From NCBI GenBank assembly GCA_017984635.1, contig JAGNZC010000010.1:1-64000 (forward strand): a stretch of DNA of 64,000 nucleotides, given 5' to 3'. The translations under genes and the position numbers were made by a program. Positions 18,506 through 27,622 of this stretch are shown piece after piece. The number at the start of each line of letters is the position of its first letter. The first letter of the stretch is position 1. Source of the DNA: Crocinitomicaceae bacterium (GTDB lineage: Bacteria; Bacteroidota; Bacteroidia; Flavobacteriales_D; Crocinitomicaceae). The notes under the pieces were generated by a model. The model was given only the letters and a program-made list of their open reading frames with translations, was not told the origin of the DNA and ran no database searches.

Positions 18506-19597
18506 GTGAATTATTGTTCTAACATAGTATTTTTTCTCGCAACGATGTTCATACCATTTGGGAACATTGCACAAGTAGATTCAATTCCTCCTTCAAATGA
18601 TTCGATCAATAAGTTTCATTTCACATTCATTGCAGATGCTTATTTTAGTTATGATTTAACACAATCGAGTGAACACCAGAAAGCTGATTTCTTATACAAT
18701 TACAAGCGCAATAAAGAACTAAATTTCAATTTTTTATATTTCAAAACAGCTTATTCAAATCGCAATAAGCGAGCAAATTTAGCTTTTCATACAGGCAATT
18801 ATGCGCAATACAATTATGCAAATGAACCAACACTTTTTCAATTTATAAACGAAGCATCTGTTGGAATTCAACTCTCAAAAAAATACAATCTTTGGATCGA
18901 CGGAGGAATTATGCCTTCACACATAGGTTTCGAAAGCGCTATTAATACAGATTGCGCGAACTTGACAAGAAGCGTTTTAGCTGAAAATTCACCTTATTTT
19001 GAAACTGGTATAAAATTAAGTTATGTTTCAACTTCAGAAAAATGGGCGTTTAATTTATTAGGGCTTAACGGTTGGCAAAGAATTGCTGCTCAATCTCCTT
19101 CCTTTTCACCTTCAATGGGATTACAAATTACGTTCACACCTTCAAAAAAATGGTTGATAAATTACAGTAATTTTGTTGGAGTAATAAAAAGTGATGTGCC
19201 GTTTAATCGGATGTATCATAATTTTTATGCGCATTATAAAACGACTAAAAAAATAAATTTTACTGCAGGGATCGATCTTGGGATGGATACACATCAATCG
19301 GTTTCTTCAAATTGGTTAGCAGCGGTATTTATTCTTCAAAAAGAACAGACTAAAAAGTTGAAATATGCTGCTCGCGTTGAATTGATCAAAGATCCTCACA
19401 CTAAAATAGTTCAATTTGAAAGCAATGACAAGCAAAGGATGTTGATTGGTTCTTCACTAAATTTAGACTATTGGATTAGAAAAAATTTGGTAATTAGAAT
19501 AGAAGGGAAATATTTCAATGCGTCCTCATTACTTTTTACAGGTATAAAAAGTCAACAATTCACAATTACATCGAATTTAACTTTTTTACTTAACTGA
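18506..19597 (+). CDS. Outer-membrane beta-barrel protein (BBP2/OmpL-like porin)
   Basis: The 363 residues alternate polar and hydrophobic residues in beta-hairpin style and end in the aromatic-rich strand FTITSNLTFLLN. The block LWIDGGIMPSHIGFESAI, then NLTRSVLAENSPYFETGIKLSY, is characteristic of the putative beta-barrel porin-2 family. The start is uncertain: the frame opens at a GTG 3 bases after the previous stop, directly abutting an AAGGA sequence, and gives a plausible signal peptide ending near NIAQ; the first ATG (18545) would destroy that signal. It is likely co-transcribed with the two genes before it. What it transports is unknown. Confidence 0.82.
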   Translation: MNYCSNIVFFLATMFIPFGNIAQVDSIPPSNDSINKFHFTFIADAYFSYDLTQSSEHQKADFLYNYKRNKELNFNFLYFKTAYSNRNKRANLAFHTGNYAQYNYANEPTLFQFINEASVGIQLSKKYNLWIDGGIMPSHIGFESAINTDCANLTRSVLAENSPYFETGIKLSYVSTSEKWAFNLLGLNGWQRIAAQSPSFSPSMGLQITFTPSKKWLINYSNFVGVIKSDVPFNRMYHNFYAHYKTTKKINFTAGIDLGMDTHQSVSSNWLAAVFILQKEQTKKLKYAARVELIKDPHTKIVQFESNDKQRMLIGSSLNLDYWIRKNLVIRIEGKYFNASSLLFTGIKSQQFTITSNLTFLLN

Positions 19598-20456
19598 TAC
19601 TTAAAATTAAATCATCTAAAGATTTAATTTGAGTAACATGGTCTTTGATTTTATCGTGAAATAGATTGATTTGATATCCACCAGCAATAATGGGTGTTGT
19701 TCCAACAACTGTTTTAAGTTGTTTGAAATAATCAATAATAAATTGTTCTTCAATTGCTGTTAACCAAGATGTAAGTAGCGCTTTTGGTTGTATTGTATTT
19801 ACGCTTTCAATCAGTGAGTCAAAAGGAAGACTTTGCCCAAAATACAGTGTATGTTTACCTTTTTTTCGAAGTATAAACTGATAAAATAGCAAGCTTAATT
19901 CATGCCATTCATGTTCTGGAAGAAACAATAAAATAGGCGCTTCATTTTTTTCTGGAATGGGAAGTTTATCTATTTCTGAAATGATTTTTTGACGAATCAG
20001 AGTGGAAATAAAATGTTCTTGTGCAGGATTGATAGTGCCTACTATATACATCACTCCAATACGGTCTAGAAAAGGAATCAAAATAGTTGTAAACGTTTCT
20101 TCTAATCCAATCTGTTCAATACTAGTTTGTATTGTTGCTTTAAAACCAATTTCATCCAATTCAATCAAGGCTAATATTAACTTTTGCGCACTATCGTTGA
20201 TTGTTTTGGTCGTTAACTCCATCACTTTTGAATGCCTTTGTTCAGGATTCATATCAGCGATTTTAGAAATTTTTACCTCGTTATTGTAAAGTATTGAAAT
20301 GGTTAATAATTCACGAAGCTCTTCGTCGGTATATTTTCTGATTTGAGTTTCGGTTCTTGTTGGAGCAATTAGATTATAACGTTTTTCCCAAATACGTATC
20401 GTATGAGCTTTGATTCCCGTTAGGATTTCTAAATCTTTAATACCGTATTCTGCCAT
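19590..20456 (-). CDS. MerR-family regulator with cobalamin-binding-type C-terminal domain (CarH/LitR-like)
   Basis: An N-terminal MerR winged helix-turn-helix (residues 1-70: GIKDLEILTGIKAHTIRIWEKRY) is followed by a helical B12-binding cap (about 85-165, with GTINPAQEHFIS) and a Rossmann-like domain with EHEWHELSLL at 181-190, in the place of the cobalamin-binding E/DxHxxG. Relatives such as CarH use adenosylcobalamin as a light sensor and repress carotenoid genes; others act without B12. His185 is retained, but the motif ends in Ser rather than Gly. No pigment genes are nearby. It is divergent from a lipoprotein gene and converges on the porin gene with an 8-base overlap. Confidence 0.88.
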   Translation of the reverse strand: MAEYGIKDLEILTGIKAHTIRIWEKRYNLIAPTRTETQIRKYTDEELRELLTISILYNNEVKISKIADMNPEQRHSKVMELTTKTINDSAQKLILALIELDEIGFKATIQTSIEQIGLEETFTTILIPFLDRIGVMYIVGTINPAQEHFISTLIRQKIISEIDKLPIPEKNEAPILLFLPEHEWHELSLLFYQFILRKKGKHTLYFGQSLPFDSLIESVNTIQPKALLTSWLTAIEEQFIIDYFKQLKTVVGTTPIIAGGYQINLFHDKIKDHVTQIKSLDDLILSIS

Positions 20457-20578
20457 TTCTAAAAGTGAATTATTCTAAAAGAACTAAAACAAATAAAAAC
20501 ATAAAATGTTTAAGTATCCTGTAACTTTTTATACATTTATACGTATTTGAATTCGAACTTCTCTATTGATTATTGGAC

Positions 20579-21163
20579 ATGAAATTAAAACTCCATCTTT
20601 TTTTAGCTATCTTTTTTTTAATATCTGCTGCTTGCTCGCATAAAAAAGAAACTACTAATTCTTCCTTCGTTGATGCGGATTATTATGAATACAAAGGCTT
20701 GAATTTTCATAAACATATGATTCCAGCAATGATGATGGTTCCAGATGAAACAGCAGATATTGGCTCTTCAACTGATCCAGAAATCACACACACAGAAAAT
20801 GATTTCAGATGGGAATTAAAAATGGGAGATAAATTCATCATTCACATTGAAGATTTTGGCAATACTAAAAACTTGGTTTCACTCAAAAAGAAGGAACTAA
20901 ACGACAAAGATTGGTTTACAATTTCTTATTTAGTCAATGAAAAAAATTTAATCGTTTATCAGAAAAAATTAAAAGTGAAAGGAGTAAACAATGCCTCTCC
21001 AAAAGTTGGATTTGATCACATAAGTTATCATGTTTACGCCGAAAAAGTAATAGACGGTATTACGTATGAACTCAGAAATTCAGACGAAGGGAATGATAAA
21101 CAATTAATTCGATGGATTGCAAAGTCAATTAAATCATTTAAACCATTAAAAACGAAGCAATAA
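20579..21163 (+). CDS. Putative lipoprotein, divergent from the MerR regulator
   Basis: The 194-residue precursor has a lipoprotein signal, MKLKLHLFLAIFFLISAAC, with Cys19 lipidated. The mature protein is hydrophilic with strands alternating with Lys-rich loops. I see no known domain. The frame opens at a TTG two codons earlier (20573); the ATG at 20579 is the better start. It shares a 122-base intergenic region with the MerR/B12-type regulator, so it is the most obvious candidate target of that regulator, which is inference from position only. Confidence 0.78.
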   Translation: MKLKLHLFLAIFFLISAACSHKKETTNSSFVDADYYEYKGLNFHKHMIPAMMMVPDETADIGSSTDPEITHTENDFRWELKMGDKFIIHIEDFGNTKNLVSLKKKELNDKDWFTISYLVNEKNLIVYQKKLKVKGVNNASPKVGFDHISYHVYAEKVIDGITYELRNSDEGNDKQLIRWIAKSIKSFKPLKTKQ

Positions 21164-21189
21164 TTTCTCTGTTGTTTCTTTCTTTTGAT

Positions 21190-21197
21190 TAATTTTG
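21190..21197 (+). promoter_or_regulatory. Putative -7 element (TAATTTTG) for mrp
   Basis: Exact TAnnTTTG match ending only 5 bases before the mrp ATG, which would give a leaderless or nearly leaderless transcript. No -33 TTTG at N19 is visible; a TTG sits at 15 bases. Confidence 0.4.
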
Positions 21198-21202
21198 TTG
21201 CG

Positions 21203-22267
21203 ATGATAATAGATCGTGAACAAATAATAACAGTCTTAGGTACTATTCTAGAACCAGATTTAAAAAAAGACATCGTTTCACTAAATTTAGTGGAAGACAT
21301 TCAATTTTCACCTACTTCAATTGAGCTTGTAGTCAATGTTTCAAACCCCGCTTTACATGCAAGAAAACGCATGCAAGAAGCCATTGAATTCAACTTGAAA
21401 AGAGTTTTTGGAAAAGAAATGAATATCACCTGCAATGTAAAAGGCATACCTGCAGAATCTCAAAAAGTTAGGCGTAAAATTTTACCTGATGTTAAAAACA
21501 TCGTGGCAATTGCTTCTGGAAAAGGAGGAGTAGGAAAGTCTACTGTTACTGCAAATTTAGCGGGTGGATTGGCAAAAGCTGGATATAGAGTTGGGATTGT
21601 GGATGCGGATATTTATGGTCCATCAATGCCGACAATGTTTGACGTGGTGAAAGAGCGACCTGAAATGATTGATGTAGAAGGCACGCCAATGATCAATCCT
21701 GTTATCAGTTATGGAATTAAAATACTATCGATAGGATTTTTTACAGAACAAGACAATGCTGTAGTATGGAGAGGCCCAATGGCAGCTAAAGCATTAACGC
21801 AATTGTTTACTGATGCTTATTGGGGAGAATTGGATTATTTATTGATTGATTTACCACCTGGTACAGGTGATATTCACCTTTCATTGGTTCAAACTGTTCC
21901 TTTGGATTGTGTAGTGATTGTTTCCACTCCACAAGAAGTAGCTTTAGCAGATGCTAGAAGAGGTGTTAATATGTTCCAAATGGAATCGATCAATGTTCCT
22001 GTAGCTGGAATCGTTGAAAACATGGCATGGTTTACTCCTTTGGAATTACCGGAAAACAAATATTATATTTTTGGTCGTGATGGTGCTAAAAATTTAGCAG
22101 AAGGCATGAATGTTCCTTTTTTAGGCCATCTCCCTTTAGTACAAAGTGTGAGGGAAGCAGGAGATTTAGGCCGACCAGCAGTTTTTCAAGAGAATACACC
22201 AATTGCTCAAGCATTTGAAGAATTAGTTACTACTTTTGTAGAGAAAGTTAAAGCAGTTAAAAAATAA
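21203..22267 (+). CDS. mrp: Mrp/NBP35-family iron-sulfur cluster carrier ATPase
   Basis: An N-terminal DUF59/MIP18-like domain (about 1-80) precedes a P-loop NTPase with the deviant Walker A GKGGVGKST near residues 107-115, DADIYGPSMPTMF and DYLLIDLPPGTGD. Such proteins carry or insert Fe-S clusters. The CxxC found near the C-terminus of many Mrp proteins is replaced here by MAWFTPLELPENKYYIFG; I believe this is usual in Bacteroidota. An upstream TTG at 21185 would add six residues; the ATG at 21203 aligns better. The NifU-like gene 4 bases downstream supports an Fe-S role. Confidence 0.93.
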   Translation: MIIDREQIITVLGTILEPDLKKDIVSLNLVEDIQFSPTSIELVVNVSNPALHARKRMQEAIEFNLKRVFGKEMNITCNVKGIPAESQKVRRKILPDVKNIVAIASGKGGVGKSTVTANLAGGLAKAGYRVGIVDADIYGPSMPTMFDVVKERPEMIDVEGTPMINPVISYGIKILSIGFFTEQDNAVVWRGPMAAKALTQLFTDAYWGELDYLLIDLPPGTGDIHLSLVQTVPLDCVVIVSTPQEVALADARRGVNMFQMESINVPVAGIVENMAWFTPLELPENKYYIFGRDGAKNLAEGMNVPFLGHLPLVQSVREAGDLGRPAVFQENTPIAQAFEELVTTFVEKVKAVKK

Positions 22268-22271
22268 AATC

Positions 22272-22517
22272 ATGGTTTCAGAAAAAGAAGCATTAACGGA
22301 TAAGGTAAATTTAGCCATAGAACAATTGCGTCCGTTTTTAAATGACGATGGCGGAGACATGGAATTAGTTGAAATCACAGCAGAAGGCATCGTTCGTGTT
22401 CGTTTATTAGGCGCATGTAGTGATTGTTCAATGAGTATGATGACGCTAAAAGCTGGTTTAGAAGAAGCTTTAAAAAGCACGACTCCTGAAATAAAAGGTG
22501 TTGAAGCTGTTGATTAA
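22272..22517 (+). CDS. NifU-like C-terminal domain Fe-S scaffold protein
   Basis: The 81 residues form a single NifU C-terminal domain. The conserved blocks are LRPFLNDDGGDMELVEI and RLLGACSDCSMSMMTLK, with Cys49 and Cys52 as the cluster-binding CxxC. These proteins assemble or carry [4Fe-4S] clusters. It follows mrp after 4 bases and the pair ends in a strong terminator, so they form a two-gene Fe-S operon. Confidence 0.93.
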   Translation: MVSEKEALTDKVNLAIEQLRPFLNDDGGDMELVEITAEGIVRVRLLGACSDCSMSMMTLKAGLEEALKSTTPEIKGVEAVD

Positions 22518-22545
22518 AACGCAACCCATTTAAAATTTAATGCAT

Positions 22546-22576
22546 AAAAAAAGCTTCTCATTGAGAAGCTTTTTTG
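22546..22576 (+). terminator. Rho-independent terminator of the mrp operon
   Basis: GCTTCTC and GAGAAGC pair around a 3-base loop, extended by A and T runs, ending in six T residues. Because of the flanking A run it may also stop transcripts leaving tRNA-Gln on the other strand. Confidence 0.92.
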
Positions 22577-22586
22577 TTTTTAAGAG

Positions 22587-22659
22587 TTGGCCCACTAGGG
22601 CTCGAACCTAGACTCTTCGGTACCAAAAACCGACGTGTTGCCAGTTACACCATGGGCCA
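22587..22659 (-). tRNA. tRNA-Gln (anticodon TTG)
   Basis: On the minus strand the acceptor halves TGGCCCA and TGGGCCA pair fully. The D arm is GTGTAACTGGCAAC. The anticodon arm TCGGT/ACCGA encloses TTTTGGT with anticodon TTG, reading CAA (glutamine) codons. The T arm contains GGTTCGAGCCC. The discriminator base is A and CCA is not encoded. The 73-base length is normal. Confidence 0.97.
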
Positions 22660-22833
22660 TTTTGTGGGTGCAAATATAATAACAAAAATTAATTTGAGAC
22701 AAAAAAGTAAAAAAAGTTTAATTATTTTTTTCGTTCAACAATAAAAAATCATTTTTTTGGCATTTTTTCACACAGATTAAAAGGAAAGGTGCAGATATAT
22801 TTTTAAATTCGCATCGCTACAAAATTTAATAGC

Positions 22834-22847
22834 TGTCATTTTTGACA
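22834..22847. promoter_or_regulatory. Small dyad TGTCA-N4-TGACA before the DUF2723 gene
   Basis: A perfect 5-base inverted repeat lies 21 bases before the start of the DUF2723 gene. It could be an operator half-site pair or chance. The wider 209-base gap (22660-22868) shows nothing else I recognise. Confidence 0.25.
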
Positions 22848-22868
22848 AAAAAATTAAAATAATAGAAC

Positions 22869-25800
22869 ATGAATTACAAAAAATTGAATGTATATCTTGG
22901 TTGGTTGGTCTTTTTAATTGCAACCATTGTTTACTTCATGACAATTGAAGATACAGTAAGTTTATGGGATTGTGGAGAATACATTACTGCGGCTTATAAA
23001 TTAGAAGTTGGACACCCTCCAGGTGCGCCATTATTTATGATATTAGGAAGAATTTTCTCTTTCTTCGCAGCGCCAGAAAACGTTGCCATTTGGATCAATC
23101 GTTTGTCAGCTATATCTAGTTCATTGACTGTTTTGTTTATGTTTTGGTCGATCACATTATTGGTTAAAAAACTAACCGTTAAAGGAAAAGAGGAACCATC
23201 CAATGCAGATACAATAGCCATTTTAGCGAGTGGTTTAATAGGTTCTATGGCATATTGTTTTTCAGAATCATTTTGGTTTTCAGCGGTAGAAGGCGAGGTT
23301 TACGCGATGTCTTCTTTGTTTACGGCAGTTATTTTTTGGGCCATATTAAAATGGGACGAAGAAATGGCAGCAATAAAAAGTGGACTATTATCTGCTGAAT
23401 ATGCAACAAATAGATGGTTATTGTTAATTATGTTCTTGCTTGGTTTAGCAATCGGGGTCCATTTATTGGGTATCTTAGTTGTTCCAGCAATTAGTTTTGT
23501 TATTTATTTCCGTCACAAAGAAGTGACTGATCTGAAAGGAATTCTTTTAACAGGTATTTTATCTGTCTTTATTCTCGGTTTTATTCAAGAAGCGGTTATT
23601 CCAGGTTCTATTTCGTTGGCATCATCATTTGAAATTGCATTTGTGAATTCACTGGGATTGCCTTTCTTTACTGGAACTATTTTCTTTTTTGGAGCATTAA
23701 TTGTTGCTTTGGTTTGGGGAGTTCGTTACGCACGCAAAAAAGGCAAATCAATTCTTTATAATGCAATAATGGGCTTAATCTTTTTATTAATTGGTTACGG
23801 TTCATTTGCTGTTATTGTCATTCGTTCCAATGCGAATACACCTTTAGATGAAAATGATCCTGAAAATTTAGTAACACTCCACGCATATTTAAAAAGAGAG
23901 CAATACGGTTCAGCTCCTTTATTGTACGGTCCAGCTTGGAATTCAACTGAAAATGAGCGTGAATTATGGGATGATCGTTCACCTTTCTTATTGAGAAGAT
24001 TTGTTGTAACTAAGGGAGAGGCTACTTTAAAAGCTTTTAAAGACGAGGCTAAAGCGCGTAAATATGCTGCAGACAATGGTGGGTCTGTAGAAGAAAAGTA
24101 TTTTGAATCAAACGAAACTGAACGTATCAATGCCGTTCCAACCTATGCTCAATCGATGTTCTTCCCAAGAATGTATTGGAATCAAGAGCAGCAAAGAATT
24201 GATGGTTATGCAAAATGGTCAGGATATGATGCAAATGATGGTGAACTTACTGAAAAAGGAAAAGATGGAAAACGATTGCCTACTGCAGGTGAGAACTTCC
24301 GTTTCTTCTTGTCGTATCAAGTAGATTGGATGTATTGGCGTTATTTCATGTGGAATTTTGCTGGTCGTCAAAATGATATTCAAGGACATGGTGATAACAT
24401 GAGAGGAAATTGGATTTCTGGTTTCTCAATGGTTGATAATGATCGTTTGGGCGACCAAGCTGAGAGTCCTAACTTCACAACCAATAATCCAGCTAATAAT
24501 AAATTTTATTTTTTACCTTTAATTCTCGGATTAATAGGATTATTTTTCCATTTTTACAGAGCGCCAAAAGATGCATTTGTTTTGTTTTTAGCTTTCCTAT
24601 TTACAGGTGTTGCAATTATTGTTTACCTCAACCCTAAACCTTTCGAGCCAAGAGAACGTGACTATGCTTTGGCTGGCTCGTTCTACTTTTTCGCTATGTG
24701 GATCGGAATTGGTGTTTATGGGTTATATGATGCTTTCACTCGCTTTAAGAAAGCAGATTTAATGAAGTTCGTTTACATACTGTTAGGCGGCTTAGTGTTA
24801 TTCTTTTTAGCTGATTTAGGTGCTGAAGTTGGAATGCCTACAACTGTTTCTTGGATTATTATTGCGGTTATTTCTCTGGCAGTAGTTGGTGGAATGATGC
24901 TTCTTAAATCCACCTTGAAAAAAGACACATATGGAGCAATATTAGCTGGAGTTTTAGGCTCGTTTATCCCAGTAATTATGGGTATGCAAGGGTTTGATGA
25001 TCATAATCGATCTTTGAAAACATCTGCTCACGATTTAGCTTACAATTATTTAGAGTCATGTGAGAATAATGGAATATTATTTACAAATGGGGATAATGAT
25101 ACTTTCCCATTGTGGTATCTTCAAGAAGTAGAAGAAAAAAGAACAGATGTTCGTGTTTGTAATTTATCTTTAATGCAAACGGATTGGTATACGGATCAAA
25201 TGAAAATGCGCGCCTACGAATCAGATCCTTTGCCGATTCAGTTTACGGAAGATCAAATATTAATGTTTGCCGGGAGTACAGATCAAGTCGTGTTTTCAAA
25301 TTTATTTGAAATGTTCTATTTGAATGCTGGTGAAGAAGTATTGAATAAAGTGATTGCGATGCGTGTTAAAAGCAATCAAGCATTAGTGGCTAATGCTATT
25401 AACAACTTCAATATTCAAGCATCAACAATGTTGTCAGGTGTTACGACAACTCAACCAAGTGTTGCTGGTAGAGTAGAGGAGTTGAAAACGGATTTAGGCA
25501 CCAATACAGGAAAAAATAACATTGAAACAATTTACAAAAAATATGCTGCAGCATTTGAATTGTTATCAAGTGTTCAAAGTGGTGTAGTTACTTTCCCTGA
25601 AGGAAAAGCACAAGAATTTCAAAATTTAATAATGGAATTTGAAAAGCCTTGGGATTTTGCGAATATTCAAGAAGCCATGCGTTTTGTTCGTGATGACAAA
25701 AACATCGTTTCATTTGATGGTCAAAACAAGGTGCGAATTTTCCCTACGACCGGATTTATTCTACCAGTTAATAAAGAAAATGCTGTTAAATCAGGAATTA

Positions 25801-26987
25801 TTACCGCTGCTCAAAAAGGCGCATGTTTAGATGAATTGAAATTCAATTTTGAAGAAAGAGCATTAACAAGAGAGCAAGTAATGATGTTAGATATCCTTGC
25901 TAACAATGATTGGAAACGAGGAATCTATTTCTCAAGTCCTGGTGGTTCAGATGTATCAATCTCCTTGTACATGAAAGGATATGTTAAACAGAATGGATTG
26001 GTTTATGAATTGTCTCCTTTGAAAGACTTAAACAATCATTTCTCTGATAAAATGTACGCTAATTTAATGTCTACTTACCATTATGGTGCAATGTCAAACC
26101 CTAAGGTTTTAACAGATTATTATACGAGAAGACATACATCACAATATAGAATGCATTTTGCTGCTTTAGCTGATTATTATTTATCGAAAGCTGAACAAGA
26201 AACGGCAAGAGTTGAAAACAGTAAAATTAATTTACCGTTAATGCGTAAAGCAGGACAAAGTGAGCGTGCAAATAATGAGGAAAAATCATTGAATGGTTCA
26301 GCAAGTAGAATCGCTAATTACAAAGTAAAAGCAGCTAATTTAATTTTACACTCGTTGAAAGTAATGCCAGCAGATGTTGTGATTGATTACGGAGAACCAC
26401 AAGCTGATAGCAGAACAAAATACAATAACGGAGGAGCTGAGTTAAGTGCATATAAAGATGGAATTTTACATGATTATGTTAAAATTTTATACAAAGCGGG
26501 CAAAAAAGCTGAAGCTGAAAAGTTAGGATTAATTGTAGCTAAACAGTTAGAATCAACGATAAATTATTTTGCGAAATCAAATCCTGCAATTGCTTCAAAT
26601 CCAGACAATACAAAAGATTTATACGCTGCTTTAGATGCTTATTTCAATTTGCATTTAACAGCGATTGATCAAGAATTTGCAAATCAAAATAGTCAATTAG
26701 CGAAACAAACACAAGCAAAAATAAAAGACTTGTACACCTCTGTATTCCCAGCTTTGTATAGCGCAATTGAAGAATTAGCGTCTAATAATGGTGAAAGTAC
26801 AAGACCAGGCTCAAGTGCGGGTAAATATGCGAATCGTTTGTTTGCAATGAAAGATTATTTGGATGCAATAGCTGTACAATATGGATTGAAAAAAGGAAAA
26901 CCAGCACCAGCTTCATCGAATGGCGCGCCCATGAATATGGAGCAAATGATGCAACAAATGCCGACAAGTGATACTGTGATTCAATAA
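22869..26987 (+). CDS. DUF2723 membrane protein, putative protein O-mannosyltransferase-like
   Basis: The N-terminal half is polytopic and begins with the DUF2723 signature: YFMTIEDTVSLWDCGEY, then LEVGHPPGAPLFMILGRIF. Further helices follow to about residue 700, and a large C-terminal region is soluble and probably periplasmic. The DUF2723 family includes TMEM260-type O-mannosyltransferases; the acidic WDCGEY loop fits a GT-C enzyme using a lipid-linked sugar. In T9SS bacteria such an enzyme could glycosylate exported proteins, which is inference. At 1372 residues it is long, as is usual for Bacteroidota members. The next gene begins 8 bases later, so this heads an envelope-glycan operon. 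Confidence 0.9.
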   Translation: MNYKKLNVYLGWLVFLIATIVYFMTIEDTVSLWDCGEYITAAYKLEVGHPPGAPLFMILGRIFSFFAAPENVAIWINRLSAISSSLTVLFMFWSITLLVKKLTVKGKEEPSNADTIAILASGLIGSMAYCFSESFWFSAVEGEVYAMSSLFTAVIFWAILKWDEEMAAIKSGLLSAEYATNRWLLLIMFLLGLAIGVHLLGILVVPAISFVIYFRHKEVTDLKGILLTGILSVFILGFIQEAVIPGSISLASSFEIAFVNSLGLPFFTGTIFFFGALIVALVWGVRYARKKGKSILYNAIMGLIFLLIGYGSFAVIVIRSNANTPLDENDPENLVTLHAYLKREQYGSAPLLYGPAWNSTENERELWDDRSPFLLRRFVVTKGEATLKAFKDEAKARKYAADNGGSVEEKYFESNETERINAVPTYAQSMFFPRMYWNQEQQRIDGYAKWSGYDANDGELTEKGKDGKRLPTAGENFRFFLSYQVDWMYWRYFMWNFAGRQNDIQGHGDNMRGNWISGFSMVDNDRLGDQAESPNFTTNNPANNKFYFLPLILGLIGLFFHFYRAPKDAFVLFLAFLFTGVAIIVYLNPKPFEPRERDYALAGSFYFFAMWIGIGVYGLYDAFTRFKKADLMKFVYILLGGLVLFFLADLGAEVGMPTTVSWIIIAVISLAVVGGMMLLKSTLKKDTYGAILAGVLGSFIPVIMGMQGFDDHNRSLKTSAHDLAYNYLESCENNGILFTNGDNDTFPLWYLQEVEEKRTDVRVCNLSLMQTDWYTDQMKMRAYESDPLPIQFTEDQILMFAGSTDQVVFSNLFEMFYLNAGEEVLNKVIAMRVKSNQALVANAINNFNIQASTMLSGVTTTQPSVAGRVEELKTDLGTNTGKNNIETIYKKYAAAFELLSSVQSGVVTFPEGKAQEFQNLIMEFEKPWDFANIQEAMRFVRDDKNIVSFDGQNKVRIFPTTGFILPVNKENAVKSGIITAAQKGACLDELKFNFEERALTREQVMMLDILANNDWKRGIYFSSPGGSDVSISLYMKGYVKQNGLVYELSPLKDLNNHFSDKMYANLMSTYHYGAMSNPKVLTDYYTRRHTSQYRMHFAALADYYLSKAEQETARVENSKINLPLMRKAGQSERANNEEKSLNGSASRIANYKVKAANLILHSLKVMPADVVIDYGEPQADSRTKYNNGGAELSAYKDGILHDYVKILYKAGKKAEAEKLGLIVAKQLESTINYFAKSNPAIASNPDNTKDLYAALDAYFNLHLTAIDQEFANQNSQLAKQTQAKIKDLYTSVFPALYSAIEELASNNGESTRPGSSAGKYANRLFAMKDYLDAIAVQYGLKKGKPAPASSNGAPMNMEQMMQQMPTSDTVIQ

Positions 26988-26995
26988 GAATCAAC

Positions 26996-27622
26996 ATGAG
27001 AATCTATAAAACCCCACGCTTTTCCAAATGGATATTTCCAAAGAAAACGTGGGGTTTTTCGCGTAAAAAGCCGAATGTTTATTTGACTTTTGATGACGGA
27101 CCCGATCCTGAAATCACACCTTGGGTGCTCGATTTATTGAAAGTGTATAACATACAAGCTACTTTTTTTTGTGTGGGTGAAAACGTCAAAAATTATCCAG
27201 AGCTGTACCAAAGAATACTAATGGAAAGACATCAAGTTGGTAACCACACAATGTATCACAACAAAGGTACAAACACAAGTTTCGAAGCATATTGTTCATC
27301 AATAGAGGCTGCTGCTCAGCTGATTGACTCCAAGTTGTTTCGTCCTCCTTATGGAAGAATTACACCGAAACAAACAGGTTTTGTTAAAAAAAAGTTTCAA
27401 CTGATTATGTGGACATGGCTTTCTTATGATTATGATCAAACGGTTGGGATTGATACAATAATTGATAAAGCACAAAAACAAATCAAAGCAGGTGATATTT
27501 TAGTATTTCACGATAACAAAAAAACAAAAGAAAGGCTTAAAAAATTATTGCCTAATGTAATTGAGATCATTCGTTCAAAAAATTTAAGTTTTCATAAAAT
27601 AAATAACCATGTTGCAAACTAA
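26996..27622 (+). CDS. Polysaccharide deacetylase (NodB domain, CE4)
   Basis: The 208-residue protein has the CE4 motifs: VYLTFDDGPDP with Asp33/Asp34, NHTMYH with metal ligands His84 and His88, RPPYG at 116-120, and a C-terminal ILVFHDNKK. These enzymes remove N- or O-acetyl groups from cell-wall or capsule glycans. There is no signal peptide, so it may act in the cytoplasm, or its short basic N-terminus may be cryptic. It overlaps the next gene by 14 bases. Confidence 0.93.
   Translation: MRIYKTPRFSKWIFPKKTWGFSRKKPNVYLTFDDGPDPEITPWVLDLLKVYNIQATFFCVGENVKNYPELYQRILMERHQVGNHTMYHNKGTNTSFEAYCSSIEAAAQLIDSKLFRPPYGRITPKQTGFVKKKFQLIMWTWLSYDYDQTVGIDTIIDKAQKQIKAGDILVFHDNKKTKERLKKLLPNVIEIIRSKNLSFHKINNHVAN

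Noticed and set aside
18092-19597. A single gene interrupted by a stop between the hypothetical protein and the porin, which share one frame
   Set aside because: The two parts are unlike (soluble protein versus signal peptide plus barrel), each complete on its own; sharing a frame is a one-in-three chance.
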